Positions 18,086 through 26,102 of a stretch of DNA of 64,000 bases are shown here, piece by piece. The stretch lies in the NCBI RefSeq assembly GCF_900095735.1, contig NZ_FNLO01000004.1:62001-126000 (forward strand), read 5' to 3'. Below the pieces are notes generated by a model. That model saw nothing but the letters and a program-made list of their open reading frames with translations. It made no database searches and was not told where the DNA came from. Positions within the stretch are counted from its first letter, which is position 1; each line of letters opens with the position of its first letter. The DNA is from Chitinasiproducens palmae (GTDB lineage Bacteria > Pseudomonadota > Gammaproteobacteria > Burkholderiales > Burkholderiaceae). A program made the translations under genes and the position numbers.

Positions 18086-20170
18086 TCACTGCTGCCAGGC
18101 CAGCGTGACCGAGGCGGCGCGGCCGGGCGCGTCGTAGCCATAGACCGTCTGATAGTCGCGATTGAACACGTTGTCGAGCCGCACGGCGAGTGACCACGTG
18201 CGGGTGATTTGATATTTTGCATTGAGATTGACCGTTGCATAGCCCGGCGTGCTCGGCCCATAGGCAGACCCGGCGCGCTCGCCGCTCGCCACCACGTTGC
18301 CGCCGACCCGCCAGCTGCCGTACGGCATGGCGGCCGCGAACGACGCAAAGCGTCGCGCGCGCCGCGCCAGCTCGCGATTGTTGCTTTCGTCCACCGGATT
18401 CTGGATCGTGAAGCTGGCGCGCAGTTCGGCGCGCCCGATCTGCCCCTGCCACGCCGTCTCGATTCCCTGCACCTTGGCGGTCGCGACATTGAACACCGAA
18501 TAGTTCTGCGCCGCGATCAGATTGCGGTAACGCGTTTCGAACGCGGTCACGCGCGCCACGCCGAAGCCTGCCTCGCTGTATTGCAGCCCGGCTTCCACCG
18601 TGTGGGCGCGCTCCGGCTGCAGGTCCGGATTGCTGTAGCCCGGGTAGTACAGATCGTTGTAGGTGGGCGCGCGAAACGCGCTCGCGTAGCTCGCGTTGAC
18701 GCGCCAGTGCGGCGTGAGGTCGAAGCCATAGCCGAGGTAGTAGCTGTTCGCGCCGCCGAAGTCCGAATACTGGTCGCGCCGCACGTTGGCCTGGAACTGA
18801 TGGGCGCCGAAGCGGCCGTCGTACGCCACGTAACCTGCGTCGACGCGGCGGTGCGGCGTGTCGAGCACGCCGCCGTCGAAGTAGGCGCTGGCGGCGCGCA
18901 GACGCTGCGCCAGACGCTCGTAACCGAACTGCAGTGTCTGCGTCGGTGCGAGATCGAACGTATTGCGCCATGCGAGTTGGCGGTTGCGCGTGTCGAATTG
19001 GCTGGCGAACACGCCATCGGTATAGTCGGTCGCATGGTCGGTGGTCTCGGCCAGCGTGAATTGCGTGCGCCACCGGTCGGTCAGCCGGCCGTTCGCGAAC
19101 AGCGACAGCAGACGCGTCTGCATCACGGATTCGTTGGTCTCGGCGGGCGTGTAACCGTCATAGCTCAGCCGCCCGTCGGACTGCAGGAAACGCACGCCAG
19201 CCTCCCAATCGGCATTGAAGCGATGCTTGACGGTGCCGGACACCGTCGTGTTGCGATACGCATTGTCGTTCGGATTGGGCATCGAGCCCGGCGGCGGCCG
19301 GTCCACGTCCTGCGCGGAGAAGCCGTTCGTGCGAAAGCGCGTCGCGTTCAACGCGAATGTCGTCGCGCCGTCGGCGTCGAGCGCCCCATCGACGCCGGCG
19401 GTCTGCGTCTGGGTGCCGTAGCGGCCATAGCTCACCGATGCATGACCGCGCGGCGCCCATGGCCCGCCTTCCCGCGTGAACAATTGCACGACGCCGCCGA
19501 CCGCGCCCGCACCGTACAGCGCAGACATATTGCCGTCGACGACTTCGACGCGCTCGAGCGGCGCGGTCAGCAGCTGCGAGATCGACGCCGCCCCGGTACT
19601 TGCCGATTCCAGCCGGACGCCGTCGATCAGCACGAGCGTCTGGTTCGGGCTGCTGCCGCGTATCGACAGGCTCGCGGTACTGCCCGGCCCGCCGTTCTGC
19701 GATATCTGCACGCCCGGCGCGAGCTGCAGCAGTGTCGGCAGGTCGGCCGCGCCGGCATCGTCGATGGCCTGGCGATCGAACACGGACGTGGCCGGCAAGG
19801 CCGTCGCCAGCGGCTGCGCAACGCGCGCCGCGGTCACCTGGACCGGTTCGGGCGCGGCCTCGTCGGTCACCATCGCGCCGGAACGCTTCGAGCCCGCGGA
19901 CGCAGTCGTGGCTGCGCCAGCCGATGCGGCGGATGGCGCAGCCGTGGGGGCGGCAGAGGAGACGGCGGAAGCGGCGGAAGCGGCGGAAGCGGCGGCGGAA
20001 TCGGCAACGGCATCGGCACCGGCGCCAGCCGGGGACGGCACGCTGGCCGCCGGCGCGGCGCCGGAACCGATCGCATCGGACGCAACGGCATCGGCAGCGA
20101 CGGCTTGCGCCGATGCGAAGAACGGCAAGCCGGCGACGAACGCCGCAGCCGCGAGACGGGAGACTGACAT
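18086..20170 (-). CDS. btuB: TonB-dependent vitamin B12 receptor (BtuB-like)
   Basis: A 694-residue outer-membrane receptor. After a signal peptide (MSVSRLAAAAFVAGLPFFASAQA) come about 90 residues of Ala/Ser-rich linker. A TonB-box-like EPVQVTAAR follows, then the plug domain (SLSIRGSSPNQTLVLIDGVR, ERVEVVDGNMSALYGAGAVGG) and a 22-strand-type barrel. The barrel includes ASYASAFRAPTYNDLYYPGY and NPDLQPERAHTVEAG. BtuB assignment rests on overall plug/barrel similarity and the cobalamin riboswitch in its leader. The long linker before the TonB box is unusual. No strong Shine-Dalgarno is visible. Confidence 0.9.
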   Translation of the reverse strand: MSVSRLAAAAFVAGLPFFASAQAVAADAVASDAIGSGAAPAASVPSPAGAGADAVADSAAASAASAASAVSSAAPTAAPSAASAGAATTASAGSKRSGAMVTDEAAPEPVQVTAARVAQPLATALPATSVFDRQAIDDAGAADLPTLLQLAPGVQISQNGGPGSTASLSIRGSSPNQTLVLIDGVRLESASTGAASISQLLTAPLERVEVVDGNMSALYGAGAVGGVVQLFTREGGPWAPRGHASVSYGRYGTQTQTAGVDGALDADGATTFALNATRFRTNGFSAQDVDRPPPGSMPNPNDNAYRNTTVSGTVKHRFNADWEAGVRFLQSDGRLSYDGYTPAETNESVMQTRLLSLFANGRLTDRWRTQFTLAETTDHATDYTDGVFASQFDTRNRQLAWRNTFDLAPTQTLQFGYERLAQRLRAASAYFDGGVLDTPHRRVDAGYVAYDGRFGAHQFQANVRRDQYSDFGGANSYYLGYGFDLTPHWRVNASYASAFRAPTYNDLYYPGYSNPDLQPERAHTVEAGLQYSEAGFGVARVTAFETRYRNLIAAQNYSVFNVATAKVQGIETAWQGQIGRAELRASFTIQNPVDESNNRELARRARRFASFAAAMPYGSWRVGGNVVASGERAGSAYGPSTPGYATVNLNAKYQITRTWSLAVRLDNVFNRDYQTVYGYDAPGRAASVTLAWQQ

Positions 20171-20250
20171 GATGGTACGAATCACTGGAGGGAAGCCGAC
20201 GCGATTCGTCCATCGCGAATCGCGGGTGGCGGAACGCAGGGCGTCCGACT

Positions 20251-20490
20251 CCGGCCGGTATCCGGGCTGGCGAAACACCGGCTCTGACCTTCCCGCGCGA
20301 GCAGTGGTCGGGGCGGCCGGCTTGCGTCGCCAGGGCGACGCGTTCGCTTACCGTTGCGAGGACAGCACAGGTTGCCGCGTCGCGCGCCCGCCCGCGAACG
20401 CCGGCGCATGGCGCTGGCGTTCGGCGCGGCAGGAGGCACGGCGAGCGGTCCCTGTTTCCCGTTTAACCGGAACCGATGGTTCCGGGCACC
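20251..20490 (-). promoter_or_regulatory. Cobalamin (B12) riboswitch upstream of btuB
   Basis: Read on the minus strand, the leader begins GGTGCCCGGAACC and contains GGTTAAACGGGAAACAGGG and CTCGCAACGGTAAGCG (B12-box type). It ends with GGAAGGTCAGAGCCGGTG and GCCAGCCCGGATACCGGCC. These are the conserved elements of the AdoCbl riboswitch in the right order. It should repress the btuB-btuC-btuD operon when adenosylcobalamin is abundant. Boundaries are approximate. Confidence 0.93.
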
Positions 20491-20600
20491 GAAGTGACAC
20501 GAAGTTTAGGGAGGGCCTCATGGCCGGTCAACCGCGGACGCCATCGCGGCGCGCTTCCGCTACAATGCCGTCGGCGACTCCTGCTCAGGCAGCGATCGCC

Positions 20601-20786
20601 AAGTCTTCAGGGCGGGGTGCAATTCCCCACCGGCGGTAGGTCGTTCGCCTTGCGCGTGCGACGAGCCCGCGAGCGCCGTCGCGGCGCGCCTCGTGAACCG
20701 GCTGGTCCGGTCGCGACGCGTCGCGACGGGTCAGCAGATCCGGTTCGATGCCGGAGCCGACGGTGATAGTCCGGATAGAAGAAGAC
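20601..20786 (+). promoter_or_regulatory. FMN riboswitch (RFN element) upstream of ribB
   Basis: The plus strand carries TCTTCAGGGCGGGGTGCAAT, then TTCCCCACCGGCGGTA, followed further on by GAGCCCGCGAGCGCC-type and GGTCAGCAGATCCGGT segments. It ends in GCCGACGGTGATAGTCCGGA-TAGAAGAAGA. These are the standard conserved parts of the RFN element. A GC-rich stem then a pyrimidine run near 20871-20888 probably forms the expression platform before ribB. Confidence 0.95.
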
Positions 20787-20902
20787 CTGCGCGGGCGGTG
20801 CGGCCTGCGCACGCGGCGCCGTCCGACGACGCCACGTGTGCGCCGCCGCGCGCGCGTTCGTGCCCTGAAACGCTCTTCTTTTCTTTTCAAGGATGCGTTT
20901 CA

Positions 20903-21628
20903 ATGTCTGTTTCCGTGCTGGATTCCCTCTCCTCCGTGCCCGCCGTCGCGAGCGCCGCGCCACTGCACGGCTCGCGTGCCGTCGACGCCTGCCCGCCGCC
21001 CGACGCGCCGTTCGCGGCCCGCCTTGCAAGGGCGCTGGCCGATCTGCGCCGCTCGCACCCGGTCCTGCTGGTCGACGATTTCGACCGCGAGAACGAGGCC
21101 GACCTGATCGTTGCGGCCGAAACCATCGACGTGCCGACCATGGCGCGTTTCATCCGCGACGGCAGCGGCATCGTCTGCCTGTGCCTGGACGACCAAACAG
21201 TCCGCCGGCTCGATCTGCCGCCGATGGTGGCGCACAACGGCAGCCGCTATCAGACCGCGTTCACCGTCAGCATCGAAGCGCGCGACGGTGTCACCACGGG
21301 CGTCTCGGCCGCCGACCGCGTCACCACGATCCGCGCGGCGATCGCGCCGACGGCCGTCCCCGCCGATCTGGCCCGGCCCGGTCACGTGTTCCCGCTGCGG
21401 GCGATGCCGGGCGGCGTGCTCGCGCGACGCGGCCATACCGAAGGTTCGGTGGACCTGGCAGTGCTGGCGGGACTGCGCCCGGCGGCGGTGCTGTGCGAAC
21501 TGATGAATCCGGATGGCACGATGACGCGCGGCGACGACATCAACGCCTATGCACGGGCGCACGACATGGTGGTACTGTCGATCGACGAGTTGGCGTCGTA
21601 TCGCCGTGCGTTCGCGGGCCAACGCTGA
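20903..21628 (+). CDS. ribB: 3,4-dihydroxy-2-butanone-4-phosphate synthase
   Basis: RibB converts ribulose 5-phosphate to dihydroxybutanone phosphate plus formate for riboflavin synthesis. The 241-residue product is the single-domain form, without a GTP cyclohydrolase II domain. Key segments are [14 protein letters not shown] (catalytic acidic loop; the usual Gly after Glu is Ala), [22 protein letters not shown] and [19 protein letters not shown] 20903 has AAGGA 12 bases upstream. The FMN riboswitch in its leader predicts repression by FMN. Confidence 0.95.
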   Translation: MSVSVLDSLSSVPAVASAAPLHGSRAVDACPPPDAPFAARLARALADLRRSHPVLLVDDFDRENEADLIVAAETIDVPTMARFIRDGSGIVCLCLDDQTVRRLDLPPMVAHNGSRYQTAFTVSIEARDGVTTGVSAADRVTTIRAAIAPTAVPADLARPGHVFPLRAMPGGVLARRGHTEGSVDLAVLAGLRPAAVLCELMNPDGTMTRGDDINAYARAHDMVVLSIDELASYRRAFAGQR

Positions 21629-21736
21629 CCGCTCCGGCGCGCGCGCGGGCCACCGCGCGTGCGCTGACACGTCTCGTTACGAGATTGCCGGATCGATCAG
21701 GTTACAATGCTCGGTCTAGCCAGGACGCAGCTCGAC

Positions 21737-22120
21737 ATGCTCAACGAACTCGATTCCCTGTCTCACAATATCGGTCGCCTGCTCGATGCCAACGAGCGCA
21801 ACCGCAAGCGCGTGCGCGAACTCGAACAGCAACTGGCCGAGGCTGCCTCGCAGCGCGACGAGAAGGCGTCGGCGCTGGTCCGTGCCGAAGCGGCGCGCGA
21901 CGAACTCCAGCAGGAGCGCGACGCGCTGGTTGCCCGCATCGACGACGCGCAGACCCGCCTGCGTGCGATTCTCGAACGGCTGCCGGTCGCCCCGCAGCCG
22001 GACGGCGACGACGCGGCGAGCGAAGCGGACGCGGAAGCGGAAGCGACTGACGCGCACGAGACGCCCGAAGCCGAACACGAACCGTCCAGCGACGACTCAC
22101 ACTACGTCCATGACCGCTAA
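21737..22120 (+). CDS. ZapB-like coiled-coil protein (TIGR02449/DUF904 type)
   Basis: A 127-residue protein with a continuous coiled coil (about residues 1-80, heptad-rich NELDSLSHNIGRLLDANERN) and an acidic Asp/Glu-rich tail. It overlaps zapA by 11 bases, which fits the small coiled-coil protein encoded before zapA in beta- and gamma-proteobacteria. A role at the division septum is inferred from this pairing. The upstream ATG 21707 overlaps a TACAAT promoter-like element, so 21737 is chosen. Confidence 0.75.
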   Translation: MLNELDSLSHNIGRLLDANERNRKRVRELEQQLAEAASQRDEKASALVRAEAARDELQQERDALVARIDDAQTRLRAILERLPVAPQPDGDDAASEADAEAEATDAHETPEAEHEPSSDDSHYVHDR

Positions 22121-22418
22121 GCATATTGAAGTCTATATTCTCGGCCAGTCCTATCGACTGTCGTGTCGTCCCGAGAACGAGGCGGCGCTGCGGCAGGCCG
22201 TGGCGCGCGTCGACAGCGAGATGAACCGCGCGCGCGACAACAATCGCGTGCGCGGCACCGATCGAATCGCCGTGATGGCGGCGATTACGCTGGCCTCGGA
22301 ACTCGGCAATCTGCGGCGCAGCATCGACCACGGCGATGCGCTGCCGGCCGATGAAATCCGCCGTTCGGTGCAGTTGCTCAACGACCGCATCGGCCGCGCG
22401 CTGGACGACGCCAACTGA
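22110..22418 (+). CDS. zapA: Cell division protein ZapA
   Basis: The 102-residue product has the ZapA pattern. The N-terminus is IEVYILGQSYRLSCRPENEA, the LRQAVARVDSEM helix follows, and RGTDRIAVMAAITLASEL leads into a C-terminal coiled coil. ZapA tetramers bundle FtsZ filaments at mid-cell. Its start lies inside the preceding coiled-coil gene, so translation is probably coupled. 6S RNA follows downstream, a widely conserved neighbourhood. Confidence 0.92.
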   Translation: MTAKHIEVYILGQSYRLSCRPENEAALRQAVARVDSEMNRARDNNRVRGTDRIAVMAAITLASELGNLRRSIDHGDALPADEIRRSVQLLNDRIGRALDDAN

Positions 22419-22568
22419 TCACGCGCGTCCCCGCGCGGCGCGCTGCGCCCTATTTGCGGGGTGGCTGACCGGATTCAAACGAGGACTGTGCACGGCGCCA
22501 AATGCTGTGGCACAATGCATTCACTGGATGTCGGTTTGATGAAGAGCCGCTTCCTCAACGGTTTTACG

Positions 22569-22746
22569 GCTTCCCTGCCTGGTTCGTGATGGCCTTAAAT
22601 TCCTTGAACCAATGCCATGTGCAAGGCCGCGGAAATTTGTAGCGTGGGCGTGCGCGTCACTCGTCTGACGTACCCGAAATGCTTCTAACTGCGGCCGTCT
22701 TGAACCTCCGGTTCAGGATGCCGGCTTAACGGCCGAGGTGGGGATC
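22569..22746 (+). ncRNA. ssrS: 6S RNA
   Basis: This stretch follows zapA, the conserved place of ssrS. Its ends can form a long closing stem: GCTTCCCTGCCTGGTT at 22569 pairs with GGCCGAGGTGGGGATC at 22731, with G-U pairs and a few bulges. Internally CTTGAACC-TCC-GGTTCAGG forms the expected hairpin on the 3' side, and TTCCTTGAACC lies on the 5' side of the central bubble. The 178-base length matches 6S RNA. The RNA mimics an open promoter and sequesters sigma-70 RNA polymerase. A perfect terminator follows. Confidence 0.8.
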
Positions 22747-22753
22747 TTATTTG

Positions 22754-22784
22754 ACGGCATCGGTCTTCGACCGATGCCGTTTTT
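22754..22784 (+). terminator. Rho-independent terminator after 6S RNA
   Basis: ACGGCATCGGT-CTTCG-ACCGATGCCGT is a perfect 11-bp stem with a stable tetraloop-like end, followed by TTTTT. Confidence 0.92.
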
Positions 22785-22827
22785 CATTGGTGCCACGTTC
22801 ATTGGTGCCATGTTCATTGGTGCCATG
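22783..22827. repeat. 15-bp tandem repeat, three copies
   Basis: Three consecutive copies of TTCATTGGTGCCATG (the first with one substitution), with a partial fourth, start at the terminator T-run. They lie in the untranslated gap before the SIMPL gene. Confidence 0.9.
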
Positions 22828-23053
22828 TTCATCGGTCGACCGCGTTGCCCTACCGATCGGCATGGCCCGGCAGGCACGCCTTCCTTCCAGACACGCGCTT
22901 CGCCCGAACATCCGGCGCGTGCCACGCTGTCACATCTCTCACCTTCGGTTGCACAGGCGGGTATGGCTTTCGCGTACCCTACAAAACGTCGTGCAAGGCC
23001 AGGCCGTCCGGCCGGTCCTGCGACGCAGACCAACCGCAACACTGAAGGAGTCG

Positions 23054-23758
23054 ATGATGTCCCGAAACAAGCGTCTGATCGCCTTGATGTCCGCGCTCTC
23101 GATCTGTGCCATGTCCGCCGGCGCGGCGCAGGCGCAGACGGTCAACCCGCCGCCTGCCGGCGTGCTGTCGCTCGACGCGCAGGCGAGCGAAGACGTGCCT
23201 GCCGACATCGTGACGATCACGCTCTTCTTCGAACAGGAAGGCAACGATCCGGCCGCGCTGACGCGCGCGCTGAACCAGCGTGCCGCCGACGCGCTGGCCC
23301 GGGCGCCCGGCAACAGCGTCGTAAAGGTCAGCACCGGCACGTTCTCGGTTTCACCGGCTACCGACCGTGACGGCAAGATCTCGGCTTGGCGCGGCCGTAC
23401 CGAACTGGTGTTGGAATCGCGCGACTTCGCGGCCGCCTCGGCGCTGGCCGGACGGCTGAGCAACTTGATGCAGGTGGGTAGCGTCGATTATTCGCTCTCG
23501 CCGGAAGCCACGCAGCGCGCGCAGACGCAATTGACCGATCGTGCGATTCGCTCGTTCCGCGAGCGCGCCGATGCAGCGGCAAAGGCCTTCGGCTATTCGT
23601 CCTACACGATCCGCGAAGTGAATGTGGGCCAGGGCGGCGCCGTGCCACGCATGCGGACGATGGCATACGCGGCCAAGGCCCAGTCGGACTCGCTGGCGAT
23701 CCAGGGCGGCACCAACCGCGTCAACGTGACGGTGAACGGTTCGGTGCAGATGCGCTGA
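23054..23758 (+). CDS. SIMPL (DUF541) domain periplasmic protein
   Basis: A 234-residue exported protein with signal peptide MMSRNKRLIALMSALSICAM and cleavage near AQAQ. The mature part matches the SIMPL/DUF541 fold: VLSLDAQASEDVPADIVTIT at the start, WRGRTELVLESRDFAAAS in the middle, and AIRSFRERADAAAKAFGY near the end. Members include E. coli YggE, linked to oxidative stress, and the biochemical role is unknown. GAAGGAG lies just upstream of ATG 23054. It converges on lgt across a GC-rich hairpin. Confidence 0.88.
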   Translation: MMSRNKRLIALMSALSICAMSAGAAQAQTVNPPPAGVLSLDAQASEDVPADIVTITLFFEQEGNDPAALTRALNQRAADALARAPGNSVVKVSTGTFSVSPATDRDGKISAWRGRTELVLESRDFAAASALAGRLSNLMQVGSVDYSLSPEATQRAQTQLTDRAIRSFRERADAAAKAFGYSSYTIREVNVGQGGAVPRMRTMAYAAKAQSDSLAIQGGTNRVNVTVNGSVQMR

Positions 23759-23785
23759 CCGGCTCGAACGCCCCGGTGGCGCGGT

Positions 23786-23821
23786 GCACCGGCCCGGCGC
23801 GAAGCCAGCGCGGGCCGGTGC
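23786..23821. terminator. GC hairpin between convergent SIMPL and lgt genes
   Basis: GCACCGGCCCG pairs perfectly with CGGGCCGGTGC across a 14-base loop. No T-run follows, so its terminator role is inferred from position. Confidence 0.4.
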
Positions 23822-23843
23822 GTGCCGCTGCGTGCCGGGATCG

Positions 23844-24740
23844 TCAGGGCGCAGTCGTCACCGCTGGCCGCTTCCGATAGGCGTAGAACATCAAGGCAGC
23901 GCCGACCGCGATCATCGGCAACGACAGCCACTGCCCCATCGACAGGCCGAACGTGAGCAGGCCCAGGAAATCGTCGGGCTCGCGGGCGAATTCGATCACG
24001 AACCGCGACAGGCCGTAACCGATCACGAACAACGCCGTCACGGCGCCGAGCGGGCGGCTCTTGCGGCCGAAGATCAGCAACGCGATCAACAGCACCACGC
24101 CTTCGAGCGCCATCTCGTAGAGCTGTGAAGGATGCCGCGGCAGCATGCCGTGATAGGTCTGATAAACCTGGAACAGGCCGTCGCGCATCGCCTGCTCCGG
24201 ATGCGCCAGCAACCATTCGCGATCGTCCGGCGCCGCCGCCTGGAAACCCATCGCCCACGGCGCGTTCGGCGACGTGACCCGCCCCCACAGCTCGCCGTTG
24301 ATGAAATTGCCGAAACGGCCCGTCGCCAGGCCAAGCGGCACGGCCGGCGCCACGAAGTCGGTCACCTGGAAGAACCGGAAGCCGCGCTTGCGGGCGAACA
24401 GTACGATCGCCAGTGCCACGCCGATGAAACCGCCGTGGAAGGACATGCCGCCTTCCCAGACCTTGAAGATATCGAGCGGATGGGCAAGGTACCAGCTCGC
24501 CTTGTAGAACACGACGTAACCGAGGCGACCGCCGAGGATCACACCCAGCACGATGTAGAACAGGATATCGTCGATGTCCTTCGCCACCCAGCCCTGCGCG
24601 CGGATGTGGGCAAGGCGCAAACGCCAACGGCAGATCAGCAGTCCACCGATGAACCCCACCAGATACATCAATCCATACCAGCGGATGGCCAGCGGACCGA
24701 GGTGAATCGCAACCGGATCGAATTGGGGATGGATCAGCAT
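23844..24740 (-). CDS. lgt: Prolipoprotein diacylglyceryl transferase
   Basis: Lgt transfers diacylglycerol from phosphatidylglycerol to the lipobox cysteine, the first step of lipoprotein maturation. The 298-residue product has about seven membrane helices. It carries the signature [14 protein letters not shown] and the essential-His segment GGMSFHGGF. The conserved RHPSQLYEM region follows. GGGAGCA precedes ATG 24740. Its substrates would include the SodC-like and OmpA-family lipoproteins seen earlier in the window. Confidence 0.95.
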   Translation of the reverse strand: MLIHPQFDPVAIHLGPLAIRWYGLMYLVGFIGGLLICRWRLRLAHIRAQGWVAKDIDDILFYIVLGVILGGRLGYVVFYKASWYLAHPLDIFKVWEGGMSFHGGFIGVALAIVLFARKRGFRFFQVTDFVAPAVPLGLATGRFGNFINGELWGRVTSPNAPWAMGFQAAAPDDREWLLAHPEQAMRDGLFQVYQTYHGMLPRHPSQLYEMALEGVVLLIALLIFGRKSRPLGAVTALFVIGYGLSRFVIEFAREPDDFLGLLTFGLSMGQWLSLPMIAVGAALMFYAYRKRPAVTTAP

Positions 24741-25690
24741 TCGACTGCTCCCGGTCGTCTGCCGATCGACCGCGCGTCCGATTCGGGACGACCAAGGCGG
24801 TGCGTAGATACGGCGCGCGTGTCGCGCGATGGCAGGGACTGGGACAGCCTCGGTCTAGATTGCATAGAAAGAACAGGACATCGTGGAAAGAAGCCGGTGC
24901 CGTCGCGCCGGCGCATCGAGGCGGTCGGCGTCGCAAGCCCCGGCGCACGTCTGCACGCATGACCTCGTCACGCGCCGCACCGAATTGGGCCGTGCAGCCA
25001 TCGACGCGTCAAGCCACCGCGTCCACAGGCCGCATGCATCGCGTGGCAAACATGGCGCGGCAGCCCCAACAAGGCGTGCACAGCGGGCATGCACATCGGC
25101 GCATGCATAACGGCGCATGCATAACGGGACATACATAAAGCGGCATGTATCGCACAAGCAGACCGCCGAACTGGCGCCGAGCAAGGCATAGTTGCGCCCG
25201 TCTCGGCATCGCAGCTCGCGTGCAGCATCCTCGCGGCGCGTGCTCGAACGCAGCATGCGCGCGTCATGCACTGACGCAGACCATCGTGCACGGTCGGCAT
25301 CGACCCGCATGATGTCACAAGATAATGTCACAAAAATCGGCGCACGAACGCGTCTGCGGAATGCCCGTCCTTCCGGCCGAACGGCGCAGTGGGCTGACGC
25401 CCCGTGGTGGCGGCGACGCGATATTCCGCAGTGCGCCGCGGTCTTGCGCGAGGTGCCGTGAGTTGGCGCGAGCGGGCATGTCGTCCCGCCGTGACATGCC
25501 GGCGTTCGATGCCATCGGCCACCCGGCCCCGCCCGACTGTCGGGCGAGCCGGGACATCGTACAAGCATGTAGGCACCAGAAACCGGTATAAGACCGCATG
25601 CAAGCGCGGCAATCGGTCGGATACTGCCGGCGGCGCAACGGCTGCACCGCACGCCGCTTACCTCCCGATCCCGTGCGCCACGGTACGCGA
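24741..25690. other. Long gene-free region between lgt and holC
   Basis: About 950 bases without a recognisable gene. It contains repeated GCATGC-type motifs around 25080-25160, including two copies of GGCGCATGCATAAC. A direct repeat ATGTCACAA separated by GATA lies near 25312-25333. A minus-strand open frame at 24968-25318 would encode a Cys/His/Met-rich peptide but has no family resemblance. I see no RNA gene signature here. Confidence 0.55.
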
Positions 25691-26095
25691 TCAATGATTG
25701 GTGATCGCGTAGCCTCGATCGCGATAGAAGCGGTAGCGCTCCCGTCCGGCCGCCAGTTGTTCCGGCTGGTCGCCCACCACTTCCAGCAGCCGTTCGAACC
25801 GCGCGAACTGCGGCGGCACGTCGTCGCCCAGGTTGAGCAGCACACCCTGATGCGGCGACGCCGCGCCGTTCGTGCACAGCACGACCGGCGTTTCCGCCGC
25901 ACCAGGCGCGTCCGCCCCACAGTGGGGGATGAAGTCCAGCGGCGAGAAGGTCCACAACAGGCCGTCGAGACGCGCGAGCGTGTCCGGGTTGCCGACCACT
26001 GCCACCGGCTTGCCGGCCGTGTAAGCCTTGCGGACGAGCCGGCACGCGTAGGCAAGCGGATCCGCGACGCGCGTATGGAAATCGACTCGCGTCAT
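25691..26095 (-). CDS. holC: DNA polymerase III chi subunit
   Basis: HolC connects the clamp loader to single-strand binding protein at the replication fork. The 134-residue product matches the family by MTRVDFHTRVADPLAYACRL, AVVGNPDTLARLDGLLWTFS, DFIPHC and the C-terminal RYRFYRDRGYAI. It follows pepA with only a 7-base gap, the common pepA-holC arrangement of proteobacteria. ATG 26095 gives the canonical N-terminus. Confidence 0.92.
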   Translation of the reverse strand: MTRVDFHTRVADPLAYACRLVRKAYTAGKPVAVVGNPDTLARLDGLLWTFSPLDFIPHCGADAPGAAETPVVLCTNGAASPHQGVLLNLGDDVPPQFARFERLLEVVGDQPEQLAAGRERYRFYRDRGYAITNH

Positions 26096-26102
26096 CGCCG
26101 CA

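Noticed and set aside
16881-19073. Long minus-strand frame running through btuC and btuB with a Met-Pro repeat end
   Set aside because: It is an off-frame reading of two certain genes; the Met-Pro stretch is only the GGCATC repeat read in this frame.
24968-25318. Cys/His/Met-rich open frame (116 codons)
   Set aside because: It has no family match or Shine-Dalgarno, and its composition follows from repeated GCATGC words. It is kept only as a note in the gap finding.
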